NCBI GenBank assembly: GCA_015698045.1
Contig: BLAL01000299.1
Location: forward strand, 62,001-126,000
Source of the DNA: Rhizophagus clarus
Lineage: Eukaryota; Glomeromycota; Glomeromycetes; Glomerales; Glomeraceae
DNA: 64,000 nucleotides
Direction: 5' to 3'
How positions within the stretch are numbered: the first letter of the stretch is position 1; each line of letters begins with the position of its first letter. The notes beneath the pieces are model-generated. The model was not told the origin of the DNA, did not search any database, and saw only the letters and a program-made list of their open reading frames with translations. Positions 48,501-63,500 of the stretch are shown here, piece by piece. A program made the translations under genes and the position numbers.

Positions 48501-51500
48501 GGATCTAGCTGTATCAGTGATATATCCAGTTGTATCGCTAATATATCCGGTTGTGCTTTTAGCTGTATCGCCAATATATTTACCCCAACCAGATCCCCAA
48601 GTAGACAAAGAAGCCCATGAAGATTCTTTTTTCTTATTAGAAGCTTTTTCGGCTACTATTTTCTCACAGGATTCTAAGATTTCTTTTTCTAATTTTTCAT
48701 CATTGACTTGAGTATGTAACCAAGCGAGGGCTTTCTCATTTTGATTTGTCAATTTGGGTTTATGTTTACCTAATACTTTGTTGGAGTAAGCAATTGTTAT
48801 AAATGTGTTCCATACTTTGGTATCAAATTTTTTGACACGTTCATCAGGAATACGAACGGAAGATGAAATATTTTCGGTTGTGATTACTCCAAGTTTTTCG
48901 GTGATCTTGTCAGATATTTTTTCATATGAACCTTCGTCATTTTGAATTTCAATGACTTCTGTGATCTCTTCTTCAGTTACGGTTTCTTGAATTTCTTCGA
49001 CAACCGATTGTTCTGCTTTTTCTTTGATTACTTTTTTTGTTGCATGTTCGACGACAACTGTATCGGTTTTTTCCAATAATTCATTAATTTTATCATCACT
49101 TCCTAATTCAGTCTTTAGATATTTCTCTGCCTTTTCAACTTTTTCTTTTAGTTCTGGTGAAGTGTCAGTAGATGATGTTTTTCTGAGGAAGGATAAGGTT
49201 AGAGCGGTATCTAGTAATTTTTTATTGTCGGGTAATTTATTACCGAAATAAGTTTTAACGGATGATACTAATGATTCTTTTGATTCAACATCGAGTTCTT
49301 TAGAAACAGTATCTGTAAGTTCTAAAGATCCATCATCCTTTTGGCTGCCTGTTAATATTTCTTTTGCTTTTTCGGTTGTGGTAGAGGTTTTAACAGTAGA
49401 TACGGCATCTTCCTTTTCTTTTTTGACACTTTGTTCGACAATAATCTTTTCCGATGTAGTTAATATCTCCTCTACTAATTTTTCATCTTTGAGTTCTTCG
49501 ATAAGATATTTCTTGGCTTTTTCAGTTTGTTCCTTATGTTGATCCGGAGATTGTGAGGTAATAGTTAAGTAGCGAAGTGATAGGGCTGTTTCCCATATAT
49601 TTTGAGGGACTGATTTTAATTTTTGACTAACATTATATGTTTGAATTGATGAATGTATGTTGTCGGAGGAGATGTTAATTTGATCGAAAACGGTTTTGTC
49701 TAATTTAATAGAACCATCAGCCTTTTGGTTATCAACGATCTTCTTGGATGTTTCAGGAGTGGTTTTTGATTTAAGATTAATAAGTGTAGAGGATACAGTA
49801 TCGGCTGCATGTTGTGTTGTCTGAGATATGGTATCAGTAATATATCCGGTTGTGGATCTAGCTGTATCAGTGATGTATCCAGTTGTATCGCTAATATATC
49901 CGGTTGTACTTTTAGCTGTATCGCCAATATATTTACCCCAACCAGATCCCCAAGTAGACAAAGAAGCCCATGAAGATTCTTTTTTCTTATTAGAAGCTTT
50001 TTCGGCTACTATTTTCTCACAGGATTCTAAGATTTCTTTTTCTAATTTTTCGTCATTGACTTGAGTATGTAACCAAGCGAGGGCTTTTTCATTTTGATTT
50101 GTCAATTTTGGTTTATGTTTACCTAATACTTTGTTGGAGTAAGCTATTGTTATAAATGTATTCCATATTTTGGTATCAAATTTTTTGACACGTTCATCAG
50201 GAATACGAACGGAGGATGAAATATTTTCGGTTGTGATTACTCCAAGTTTTTCGGTGATTTTGTCAGATATTTTTTCATATGAACCTTCGTCATTTTGAAT
50301 TTCAATGACTTCTGTGATCTCTTCTTCAGTTACGGTTTCTTGAATTTCTTCGACAACCGATTGTTCTGCTTTTTCTTTGATTACTTTTTTTGTTGCATGT
50401 TCGACGACAACTGTATCGGTTTTTTCTAATAATTCATTAATTTTATCATCACTTCCTAATTCAGTTTTTAGATATTTCTCCGCCTTTTCAACTTTTTCCT
50501 TTAGTTCTGGTGAAGTGTCAGTAGATGATGTTTTTCTGAGGAAGGATAAGGTAAGAGCGGTATCTAATAGTTTTTTATTGTCGGGTAATTTATTACCGAA
50601 ATAAGTTTTAACGGATGATACTAATGATTCTTTTGATTCAACATCAAGTTCTTTAGAAACAGTATCTGTAAGTTCTAAAGATCCATCATCCTTTTGGCTT
50701 CCTGTTAGTATTTCTTTTGCTTTTTCGGTTGTGGTAGAGGTTTTAACAGTAGATACAGCATCTTCCTTTTCTTTCTTGACACTTTGTTCGACAATAATCT
50801 TTTCCGATGTATTTAATATCTCCTCTACTAATTTTTCATCTTTGAGTTCTTTGATAAGATATTTCTTGGCTTTTTCAGTTTGTTCATTATGTTGATCCGG
50901 AGATTGTGAGGTAATAGTTAAGTAGCGGAGTGATAGGGCTGTTTCCCATATATTTTGAGGGACTGATTTTAATTTTTGACTAACATTATATGTTTGAATT
51001 GATGAATGTATGTTGTCGGAGGAGATGTTAATTTGATCGGAAACGGTTTTGTCTAATTTAATAGAACCATCAGCCTTTTGGTTATCAACGATCTTCTTGG
51101 ATGTTTCAGGAGTGGTTTTTGATTTAAGATTAATAAGTGTAGAGGATACAGTATCGGCTGCATGTTGTGTTGTCTGAGATATGGTATCAGTAATATATCC
51201 GGTTGTGGATCTAGCTGTATCAGTGATGTATCCAGTTGTATCGCTAATATATCCGGTTGTACTTTTAGTTGTATCGCCAATATATTTACCCCAACCAGAT
51301 CCCCAAGTAGACAAAGAAGCCCATGAAGATTCTTTTTTCTTATTAGAAGCTTTTTCGGCTACTATTTTCTCACAGGATTCTAAGATTTCTTTTTCTAATT
51401 TTTCGTCATTGATTTGAGTATGTAACCAAGCGAGGGCTTTTTCATTTTGATTTGTCAATTTTGGTTTATGTTTACCTAATACTTTGTTGGAGTAAGCTAT

Positions 51501-54500
51501 TGTTATAAATGTATTCCATATTTTGGTATCAAATTTTTTGACACGTTCATCAGGAATACGAACGGAGGATGAAATATTTTCGGTTGTGATTACTCCAAGT
51601 TTTTCGGTAATTTTGTCAGATATTTTTTCATATGAACCTTCGTCATTTTGAATTTCAATGACTTCTGTGATCTCTTCTTCAGTTACGGTTTCTTGAATTT
51701 CATCTACGACTGATTGTTCTGCTTTTTCTTTAATTACTTTTTTTGTTGCATGTTCAACGACAACTGTATCTGTTTTTTCCAATAATTCATTAATTTTATC
51801 ATCACTTCCTAATTCAGTTTTTAGATATTTCTCCGCCTTTTCAACTTTTTCTTTTAGTTCTGGTGAAGTGTCAGTAGATGATGTTTTTCTGAGGAAGGAT
51901 AAGGTTAGAGCGGTATCTAGTAATTTTTTATTGTCGGGTAATTTATTACCGAAATAAGTTTTAACAGATGATACTAATGATTCTTTCGATTCAACATCGA
52001 GTTCCTTAGAAACAGTATCAGTAAGTTCTAAAGATCCATCATCCTTTTGGCTACCTGTTAATATTTCTTTTGCTTTTTCGGTTGTGGTAGAGGTCTTAAC
52101 AGTAGATACGGCATCTTCCTTTTCTTTTTTGACACTTTGTTCAACAATAATCTTTTCCGATGTAGTTAATATCTCCTCTACTAATTTTTCATCTTTGAGT
52201 TCTTCGATAAGATATTTCTTGGCTTTTTCAGTTTGTTCCTTATGTTGATCCGGAGATTGTGAGGTAATAGTTAAGTAGCGGATTGATAGGGCTGTTTCCC
52301 ATATATTTTGAGGTACCGATTTTAATTTTTGACTAATATTATATGTTTGAATTGATGATTGTAGGTTGTCGGAGGAGATGTTAATTTGATCGGAAACGGT
52401 TTTGTCTAATTTAATAGAACCATCAGCTTTTTGGTTATCAACGATCTTCTTGGATGTTTCAGGAGTGGTTTTTGATTTAAGATTGATAAGTGTAGAGGAT
52501 ACAGTATCGGCTGCATGATGTGTTGTTTGAGATACGGTATCGGTAATATATCCGGTTGTGGATCTAGCTGTATCAGTGATGTATCCAGTTGTATCGCTAA
52601 TATATCCAGTTGTGCTTTTAGCTGTATCGTCAATATATTTACCCCAACCGGATCCCCAAGTAGACAAAGAAGACCATGAAGATTCTTTTTTCTTACTAGA
52701 AGCTTTTTCGGCTACTATTTTCTCACAGGATTCTAAGATTTCTTTTTCTAATTTTTCGTCATTGATTTGAGTATGTAACCAAGCGAGGGCTTTTTCATTT
52801 TGCTTCGTCAATTTGGGTTTATGTTTTCCTAATACTTTGTTGGAGTAAGCTATTGTTATAAATGTATTCCATACTTTGGTATCAAATTTTTTGACACGTT
52901 CATCAGGAATACGAACGGCGGATGAAAGGGTTTCGGTTGTAATTACTCCAAGTTTTTCGGTAATTTTGTCAGATATTTTTTCATATGAACCTTCGTCATT
53001 TTGAATTTCAATGACTTCTGTGATCTCTTCTTCAGTTACGGTTTCTTGAATTTCATCTACGACTGATTGTTCTGCTTTTTCTTTAATTACTTTTTTTGTT
53101 GCATGTTCAACAACAACTGTATCGGTTTTTTCCAATAATTCATTAATTTTATCATCACTTCCTAATTCAGTCTTTAGATATTTCTCCGCCTTTTCAACTT
53201 TTTCTTTTAGTTCTGGTGAAGTGTCAGTAGATGATGTTTTTCTGAGGAAGGATAATGTTAGAGCGGTATCTAGTAATTTTTTATTGTCGGGTAATTTATT
53301 ACCGAAATAAGTTTTAACGGATGATACTAATGATTCTTTTGATTCAACATCAAGTTCTTTAGAAACAGTATCTGTAAGTTCTAAAGATCCATCATCCTTT
53401 TGGCTGCCTGTTAATATTTCTTTTGCTTTTTCGGTTGTGGTAGAGGTTTTAACAGTAGATACGGCATCTTCCTTTTCTTTCTTGACACTTTGTTCGACAA
53501 TAATCTTTTCCGATGTATTTAATATCTCCTCTACTAATTTTTCATCTTTGAGTTCTTCGATAAGATATTTCTTGGCTTTTTCAGTTTGTTCCTTATGTTG
53601 ATCCGGAGATTGTGAGGTAATAGTTAAGTAGCGGAGTGATAGGGCTGTTTCCCATATATTTTGAGGGACTGATTTTAATTTTTGACTCACATTATATGTT
53701 TGAATTGATGAATGTATGTTGTCAGGGGCGATGTTAATTTGATCGGAAACGGTTTTGTCTAATTTAATAGAACCATCAGCCTTTTGGTTATCAACGATCT
53801 TCTTGGATGTTTCAGGAGTGGTTTTTGATTTAAGATTGATAAGTGTAGAGGATACAGTATCGGCAGCATGTTGTGTTGTTTGAGATATGGTATCAGTAAT
53901 ATATCCGGTTGTGGATCTAGCTGTATCAGTGATATATCCAGTTGTATCGCTAATATATCCGGTTGTGCTTTTAGCTGTATCGCCAATATATTTACCCCAA
54001 CCGGATCCCCAAGTAGACAAAGAAGACCATGAAGATTCTTTTTTCTTACTAGAAGCTTTTTCGGCTACTATTTTCTCACAGGATTCTAAGATTTCTTTTT
54101 CTAATTTTTCGTCATTGATTTGAGTATGTAACCAAGAGAGGGCTTTTTCATTTTGCTTTGTCAATTTGGGTTTATGTTTTCCTAATACTTTGTTGGAGTA
54201 AGCTATTGTTATAAATGTATTCCATACTTTGGTATCAAATTTTTTGACACGTTCATCAGGAATACGAACGGAAGATGAAAGGTTTTCGGTTGTAATTACT
54301 CCAAGTTTTTCGGTAATTTTGTCAGATATTTTTTCATATGAACCTTCGTTATTTTGAATTTCAATGACTTCTGTAATCTCTTCTTCAGTTATGGTTTCTT
54401 GAATTTCTTCGACAACCGATTGTTCTGCTTTTTCTTTGATTACTTTTTTTGTTGCATGTTCGACGACAACTGTATCGGTTTTTTCTAATAATTCATTAAT

Positions 54501-57500
54501 TTTATCATCACTTCCTAATTCAGTCTTTAGATATTTCTCCGCCTTTTCAACTTTTTCTTTTAGTTCTGGTGAAGTGTCAGTAGATGATGTTTTTCTGAGG
54601 AAGGATAAGGTTAGAGCGGTATCTAATAGTTTTTTATTGTCGGGCAATTTATTACCGAAATAAGTTTTAACGGATGATACTAATGATTCTTTTGATTCAA
54701 CATCAAGTTCTTTAGAAACAGTATCTGTAAGTTCTAAAGATCCATCATCCTTTTGGCTTCCTGTTAATATTTCTTTTGCTTTTTCGGTTGTGGTAGAGGT
54801 CTTAACAGTAGATACAGCATCTTCCTTTTCTTTCTTGACACTTTGTTCGACAATAATCTTTTCCGATGTAGTCAATATCTCCTCTACTAATTTTTCATCT
54901 TTGAGTTCTTCGATAAGATATTTCTTAGCTTTTTCAGTTTGTTCCTTATGTTGATCCGGAGATTGTGAGGTAATAGTTAAGTAGCGGATTGATAGGGCTG
55001 TTTCCCATATATTTTGAGGTACCGATTTTAATTTTTGACTAACATTATATGTTTGAATTGATGATAGTAGGTTGTCAGAGGAGATGTTAATTTGATCGGA
55101 AACGGTTTTGTCTAATTTAATAGAACCATCAGCCTTTTGGTTATCAACGATCTTCTTGGATGTTTCAGGAGTGGTTTTTGATTTAAGATTGATAAGTGTA
55201 GAGGATACAGTATCGGCTGCATGTTGTGTTGTTTGAGATATGGTATCAGTAATATATCCGGTTGTGGATCTAGCTGTATCAGTGATATATCCAGTTGTAT
55301 CGCTAATATATCCGGTTGTGCTTTTAGCTGTATCGCCAATATATTTACCCCAACCGGATCCCCAAGTAGACAAAGAAGACCATGAAGATTCTTTTTTCTT
55401 ACTAGAAGCTTTTTCGGCTACAATCTTCTCACAGGATTCTAAGATTTCTTTTTCTAATTTTTCGTCATTGATTTGAGTATGTAACCAAGAGAGGGCTTTT
55501 TCATTTTGCTTTGTCAATTTGGGTTTATGTTTTCCTAATACTTTGTTGGAGTAAGCTATTGTTATAAATGTATTCCATACTTTGGTATCAAATTTTTTGA
55601 CACGTTCATCAGGAATACGAACGGAAGATGAAAGGTTTTCGGTTGTAATTACTCCAAGTTTTTCGGTAATTTTGTCAGATATTTTTTCATATGAACCTTC
55701 GTCATTTTGAATTTCAATGACTTCTGTAATCTCTTCTTCAGTTACGGTTTCTTGAATTTCTTCGACAACCGATTGTTCTGCTTTTTCTTTGATTACTTTT
55801 TTTGTTGCATGTTCGACGACAACTGTATCGGTTTTTTCTAATAATTCATTAATTTTATCATCACTTCCTAATTCAGTCTTTAGATATTTCTCCGCCTTTT
55901 CAACTTTTTCTTTTAGTTCTGGTGAAGTGTCAGTAGATGATGTCTTTCTGAGGAAGGATAATGTTAGAGCGGTATCCAATAATTTTTTGTCGGGTACTCT
56001 AACGAAATAGGATTTAACAGATGATATCAATGAATCATTAGACTCAACATCGAGCTCCTTAGTAACAGTATCTGAAAGTTCTAGAGATCCGTCATTTTTT
56101 TGGGTTGATACTATTTCTATTGCTTTTTCGGTTGTGGTAGAGTTTTCGACGGTAGAAATGGCATCTTCCTTTTCTTTTTTGACACTTTGTTTGATAATAA
56201 TCTTTTCCGACGTAGTTAATAACTCTTCTACTAATTTTTCATCTTTGAGTTCTTCGATAAGATATTTCTTTGCTTTTTCAGTTTGTTCCTTATGTTGATC
56301 CGGAGATTTAGAGGTAATAGTTAAGTAGCGGAGTGACAGGGCTGTTTCCCATGCTTGTTTTGGGATCGATTTTAATTTTTGACTAACTTCATATGTTTGA
56401 ATTGTTGATTGTATGTTGTCGGAAGAGACATTAATGTGATCGGATACGGTTTTATCTAGTTTGAAAGAACCATCTTCGTTTTGTGTCGAAATGATCTTTT
56501 GAGCGGTTTCAGGAGTAGTCTTTGATTGAAGGTTAATAATGCCGTGATATATTGTATCAGCACTTTCTGATACATCTGATACTATATCTCTAGCATAATC
56601 GGTTGTGGATGAGACTGCGCTTGAAATATACGAACCAAGTCTGCCAAATCCCCAACCTCCTGTCTTTTGTTCTCTCTTCTGTTCTCTCTTCTGTTCAGTA
56701 TCTGCTTTAACTCTTTTTTCAGAGACTGTTTTAATAACATATTTTTCACACGATTCTAATATTTCTTTTTCTAATTTTTCATCATTGATTTGAGTATGTA
56801 ACCAAGCGAGGGCTTTTTCATTTTGAGTTGTCACTTTTGATGATTGTTTTCCTAACACTTTGTTGCAGTAAGCAATTGTTATGAATGTATTCCATACTTT
56901 GGTATCAAGTTTTTTGACACGTTCATCGGTAATATGGACAGATGATGAAATGTCTTCGGTGGTAATTTCTCCAAGTTTTTCAGTAATTTTGTCGGATATT
57001 TTTTCGTATGAACCTTCATTATTTTGAGTTTCAATGGCTTCTGTGACCTCTTTTTCAGTTATAGTTTCCTGAATTTTTTCGACAACCACTTGATCTGCTT
57101 TCTCTTTAGCTACTTTTTTGGTTACTTGTTCAACAACGACTGTATCGGTCGTTTCTAATAATTCTTTAGTTTCTTCTTCGCTTCCTAATTGAGTTTTTAG
57201 ATAATTTTCCGCCTTTTCAACTTTTTCTTTTAACTCTGGTGAAGTATCAGTTGATGATGTCTTTCTAAGGAAAGATAAAGTTACAGCAGTATCTAGTAAT
57301 TGCTTGTTCTTTAGTATATCCAATTTTTTAGTGTCCACTTTTTTAGTGACAAAATAAGGTTTAATGTAAGATAACAATGAATCAGTTGACTTGACGTTAA
57401 GTTCTTTAGAAACGGTATCAGTAAGTTGTAGAGAACCATCATCATTTTGACGTGATGCTATTTCTTTTGCTTTTTCTGTTGTAGTGGATTCCTTAATAGT

Positions 57501-60500
57501 GGCAACAGTGTCTTTCTTTTCCTTTTCGACGGTTTTTTCTACAATAATCTTTTCTGACGTAGCTAATACCTCTTCTACTAATTCCTCATCTTTAAGTTCT
57601 TCAATAAGATATTTTTTGGCTTTTTCAGTTTGTTCTTTATGTTGATCTTGATCTCGAGAAGCGATGGTTAAGTAACGGAGCGATATGGCCGTTTCCCATA
57701 CAGTTTTGGAGACCGATTTTAATTTGTCACTAACGCCATAAGTCTGAATTGATGTTTGTAGGTTATCAGAAGAGATATTAATTTTATCGGAAATGGTCTT
57801 GTCTAATTTGAAAGAACCGTTTACGTTTTGAGTTGTAGCGATCTTTTTAACTATTTCGGGACTGGTCTTTGATTTAAGAGTGATCAATGCTGCAGTTTTC
57901 TCGGTCTTCTTTTCTTGCTTAGCTTGTTTACGAACATTATTTGTGGAAGTTTCAAGAACAAATGTTTGTGATGATTGCAAAATTTCTTTTTCTAAATCCT
58001 CATCTTTAATTGCTTCTTTGATATATTTTTTAGCCTTTTCAATCTTATCTTTCCATTGGCTATCTTGAGCAGACGATGTAGTTTGTAGGTAAGCTAAAGT
58101 AATAACAGTATAATATAATTTTTTATCATCAATCTTTTTCAATTTTTCACTTGACACATAATTTTTCATTGTTGTGACAAGAGTTTCTGAAGAGACACCA
58201 AGATCCTTGCAAATTTCGTCGCTCAATTCAAAAGATCCATCTACTTGTTGAGTTGAAACTACAGCCTTGATTGTTTTTTCAGTAGTCTTAGATTGGACGA
58301 CTGCTAAAGCTTTTTGTTTTTCGACTTCAGTTTGTTTATGTACAACTTTATCAACTACAATTTTATTTGTCACTTTCAATATCTCCTCTTCAGCTTTTTC
58401 ATCGCCAAGTTGAGTTTTGAGATAGTTTCTTGCTTTTTCATATTTATCTTTCCACGCTCCTCCAAGCTCATCGGAGTTAATTTTTAAATAATTTAAATTT
58501 ATCGCAGTATTCCAAACTGAAAGCGGTGCCTTTTTTAATTTTTCGTTTTTAGTTAAAGTATTAACAGTTACCTTCAAATTTTCGTTGTTAATATTTAAAT
58601 CTTTGCGAGTAGCATCACTTAAATCAATCGATCCATCACTCTTTTGATTAGAGACAATGGATTGAACTTTATCAGTAGAACCAATCTTTCGAATTTCAGA
58701 AAGTGCTACACGTTTTTCAGCTTTCTTCTTCTTTTCGATGACTTTCTTTGTTGACTTATCAACAATTAATTTCGTGCAAGTTCTTATAATTTCTTCTTCA
58801 ATAGCTTCATCATTAATTTGTTTTTTAAGATATTCTCTAGCTTTTTTGTATTGTTCAGACCATGTTGACTCATTAGTAGATGCGTGGACTTTCAAGTAAG
58901 AAATAGTAATTGCAGTTGTAATGGCATTACTATACTTATCGTTTTTAACATAATTCTTTAAAGTTTCATTCGTGGTATAAGTCAACACAGAATTGGTAAG
59001 GGTTTCTTTGGAAGAAATGTCAATTTGTTTTTTGATGACATCATTAAGCTCGAATGATCCGTCTGTTCGTTGTGCTGATTTTACGACTTCTATGGTTTTG
59101 ACATCAGTCTTTGACTGAATAGCAGACAATGCAGCTCGCTTCTCTTCTTTCTTTTTTTCTTTTATAACCTTATTATTGACTTTTTCCACAACTACTGTTT
59201 TAGTTGTTTTTAAGATCTCTTCTTCCAATTCAGCATCATTAACTTTTTCTTTGAGATACTTTCTGGCACGGTCATATTGTTCTCTCCAAGTTGATTCGTG
59301 AGATGATGCATTATTTTGTAGATAAACAACTAAACAAAAAGAAAAAAAGAATAAATGAAATGTGTGAATGAGAGTATTTAAACCAAATAAATGTAATAAA
59401 AATTATAGAAGTTTCCTTACGTGTAATTGCGGTTGTCCAAATTGAACTATCTTTGATCGTCTTGACACGTTCATTCGTTGTAACGGCATGACAAGTATTT
59501 AACAAAGTATCTGATGATGTGACATCTAATCGTTTGCTTATTTGTTTATTCAATTCGAATGAACCATCTGGTTTTTGTTCCGAGACAATTTCCTTTGTAG
59601 TTTCTACAGTATTTTCTGATTGAGCAGCAGTTAAGGCTATTCGTTTTTCCTTTAATTGTTTCTTTCGAGTTACTACCGTAGCGTTCTTATGTACAATATA
59701 TTTCTTACAAACGTTTAAGAGTTCTTCTTCCAATTTTTTGTCTTTTGTTTCTTTACGAATATACTCTATAGCTTTATCATATTTATCACGCCATTTTTGC
59801 TCTTGAGAAGAAGCAGCATTTTGCAAATAGCAAATTGTTAGGGCTGATTCAACTAATTTAGTATCTTTGGAGTTGATGACTTTCTTGAGTTTTTCGCTAA
59901 CCCCAAATGTTTCAATTGATGAAACAGCAGATTCAGAAGAAGTAATATCAAGTTGTTTCTTAAGGTCCGTACTCAATTCAAATGAACCATCTGGTTTCTG
60001 TTTTGATACAACCTCAATTACAGTTAAAGGTGAAGTCTTCTTGTTGAGATAAGCCAAAGTTTCTCTCTTTTCCTTTTTAGCTTGCTTATGAATAACGTTT
60101 GTAGTAGATTTTTGAATTACTAATTCTTTACATACTTTCAATATTTCTGCTTCTAATTTTTCATCCTTGACTTTGTCTTTTATGAATTTTCTAGCCCTTT
60201 CATGATGAGGTTTCCAAGTTGATTCGTGAGCAGTACAATAGTTTTCAAGATAAGTTAATGAAATTGCCGTCTTCCAGACTTCCTCATCCGTTACTTTTTT
60301 CAAACTTTCAGTGGTAGTATAATTTTCAACAGTCTTAAGGACAGAATCAGATGGGATACCACAATTTTTAGTAATTTCTTCACTGATTTCAATGGAACCT
60401 TCGGGTTTTTGTTTTGAACATATGGCCTTTGTTGTTTCGACTGTAGTTTTTGACTGAAGACGTAATAAAGCTACGCGTCTCTTTTTGACTATAACCTTTT

Positions 60501-63500
60501 GTGTAGCTTTTTCAGCACATAGCTTGTAAGAAGCTTCCCATAATTCTTTTTCTAATTTTTCATTTTTGATTTGACTTTTGATATATTTTCTTGCGGTATC
60601 ATATTGAACTCTCCAATGTTTTTCATGATGAGGAGCTGCAAGTTCAAGGTAATGAAGCTGAATTGCAGTATGCCAAACTGAGGGATTGGCTTTAATAGTT
60701 TGTTTAAGTTCTTCGGTTTCAGCATACGACTCACAAGTAGAAGCAAAATTATCAGAAGAAATATTAAGTTTCTTTGAAATTGTTGGATTCCATTCAAAAT
60801 GATCCGATTTATATGAAGACAAAATAGATTGAGTCTTTTCAAGGGTAGTTGAAGATTGGATTGTAGCAAAAGCAGAACGTTGTTGTTTACGAATAACCTT
60901 CTTTGTTGCTCTTTCTACTACTATTTTTTTGCTTGTGGTCAAAATTTCTTCTGCTTTTTCTGCACCTACTTCTTTAATAAGATATTTTCTTGCTTTTTCG
61001 TTTTGTACCTTCCAATGAGATTCATGTTGATTAGCAAAGGTTTCTAAATAAGTGATCGTCAAAACGGTTGAAAGGACATCAGGTTTTAAGTTTCTAATGG
61101 TCTCATTGGTAGTACTAGTACGAATTGTTTCAGTTAAAGTTTCTTCTGAAAGTTCGAGTTTCTTTGAAACTACATCACTCAATTTATAGCATCCTTCTCC
61201 TTGTTGATAAGAAATGATTGATTTAGTCTTTTCGACTGTGGTAGATGTTTGAACGTCAACAATAGCTTTACGTTGGTTTTCGCTAATGACATGTTTTTCA
61301 GTTTCTTTAATTTTGACTTCACGTTGTCCTTCATCAACAGCCTTTCCTTTTCCTGGTACTGTTGTACCTTCAGCGACAGATGGAGCGGCTGGAACAGCTT
61401 TATTCGCATAATAATAAATGCAAATTAATCTTCAAGTCAAGAAGATAAATACGAAAATTATTATAAATTAAATATTTACGAACCTGGGAATTCTTTAGAG
61501 TCTCTTTCAATCGTTTCATCATCTACATTATAAGTAATAATGACATATGATCTTGCACTTTGAAGTAATTCGCGCTCAACTTCTTCGTCTTTAATTTGTT
61601 GTTTTAACCATTTACATGAATTTTCATAAGATGATGACCATTCAGAATGATATTGTGAGTTTACTAAACGAAGATAATAAATTGATATAGCTGTAGTTAT
61701 AGTTTCTGTGTCAAGTTTTGAAGTAAGCTTAGAATCAAAGTGCTTCTGAATAGAAGTTTTAAAGGATTCGGTATTCTGAAACGATAATTGCCTAGCGGAA
61801 TCATCGTTCAAGGTGAATTTCCCTTCTTTGGTGTGATGAGTAATGTATTTCTTGACTGTTTCAGCAGTGATGGTTGGTTTTACCATAAGTGATGGTTTCC
61901 TTGCAACTTTGGCTAAAAACAATAAAATGAATTGTTATAACACTTATTCTTGCGAAATAACTTTAAATATATATATATAAATAATTAAATACAAACCAGC
62001 AGTTATCGCTTCATCATCTTGAGCCTTTTGAATTATTTCATTCTTTTTACTCAAGGTTGTAGCAAATTTCTTATCATCTTCAACTGCTGCTTGATCAACT
62101 TGATATCGTTTGTATATAAATTCTCTAGCACATTCTAAAACTTCGTTTTCCAATTTCGAATCATTACATTGATCTCTTAAATATTCGGAAGTTTTTTCAA
62201 AAGTTTTAATCCACTCGTTGCGATAATCTAATGATACATAACGTAGGTACCAAATTATACAAGCACTAGCCCATAAATGTTCAACTTTTTTAACGTTTTC
62301 ACTCTTAAAGTAAATTTGAAGTTCTTTTTTAAGGTCTTCAATGTTTTCGAATCCAAGTAATTCAGCAGTCTTTTCATTAAGAGGAATACAACCATCTTGA
62401 TTTTGATAAGCATGAATACGACGAATAATACGAATGGTAACCAATTTACGTGTAATGATGACTCGTTTTTTGACTAATAAAAATTTTTGAAATTATTCGA
62501 ATCATATTAATATAAAACAATAGAAATTAAAACTAAGATTAATGAAGGAATAGAAATTTTACCTGAAATCAAAACAGTTTTTTGTTCTTCTTCAAATTCT
62601 TTAATATTGAATCTTTCAATAATATATTTTTCGCAAATTTCATATAATTTATCTTCGAGTTCAATATTATCAATTTCTGAACTTAACCATTCTTCACTAT
62701 TTGCCGAAACTTTTTTCCACTCTTCACGATATTTCCAGCATAAAACTTTCAAATATGTGATTATTAATGCAGTACTAAGAGCAGATTCGCTTAAATTTTG
62801 CAATTCAGGGGTAAGTAGTTTTAAGAAGTCACTCTTTAATTCATCTTGAGTTTTAAAATTAAAGAAATGAGATACATCGTCGGAAAACTCAAAGTAACCT
62901 CTAGTATTTCTCCAACTAAGAATAATATAAATATGTTCAATAGTGAGAGTTTCTTTTTTAAAGACGAAACTTTCTTTCCAGTTATATGTAGTAGAAACGA
63001 ATTGGACTTCCATATCTAATTCCCCACTAGATTTCTTTCCAACAACAAGAGGGAAGAATTCTCTTACAGGTTCACTAGTATCATAGGAACCATCTTCAGA
63101 TTTCTTAACAATTTTGGCGGTCTCAAAAACATAGGTGCCAAGAGGTCTATCAGCTACGAATAAATTTTCATCCATAATCTCGAAGGTAATTCTTTCTCCA
63201 GTACCATGAATTGAAACATAATGTACTTCTTCCCATTTTGGTTCAGTTGTTTCAGAAATAGTACGAGATCGAACTATTTCTTGACCAGAACCATCAAGAA
63301 GTTTAATATAAGGATCTGGTTTTGAAGAAGTAAACCATGAATTTGACTTTGGAAGATTTCGGGCACCCTTGATTTTAATTTTGAGAAGCCCAATGACTTG
63401 ATCTGTTACAATGGCTTCATTTTCATTCTTTATTTCATCTTCTTCGATTCTCCTCTTTATATCTGAAGGAATATCATTTGGGTTAATAGCCAAAGTAGAT

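Noticed and set aside
46997..56793. Regular series of 60-80-codon open frames on both strands inside the giant exon
   Set aside because: They recur with the 1,353-bp period and are shadows of the repeated coding sequence in other frames.
61179..61409. 76-codon minus-strand frame between two exons of the giant gene
   Set aside because: The correct exon frame runs from 61397 in a different frame, joined by splicing to 61484 with the right phase.
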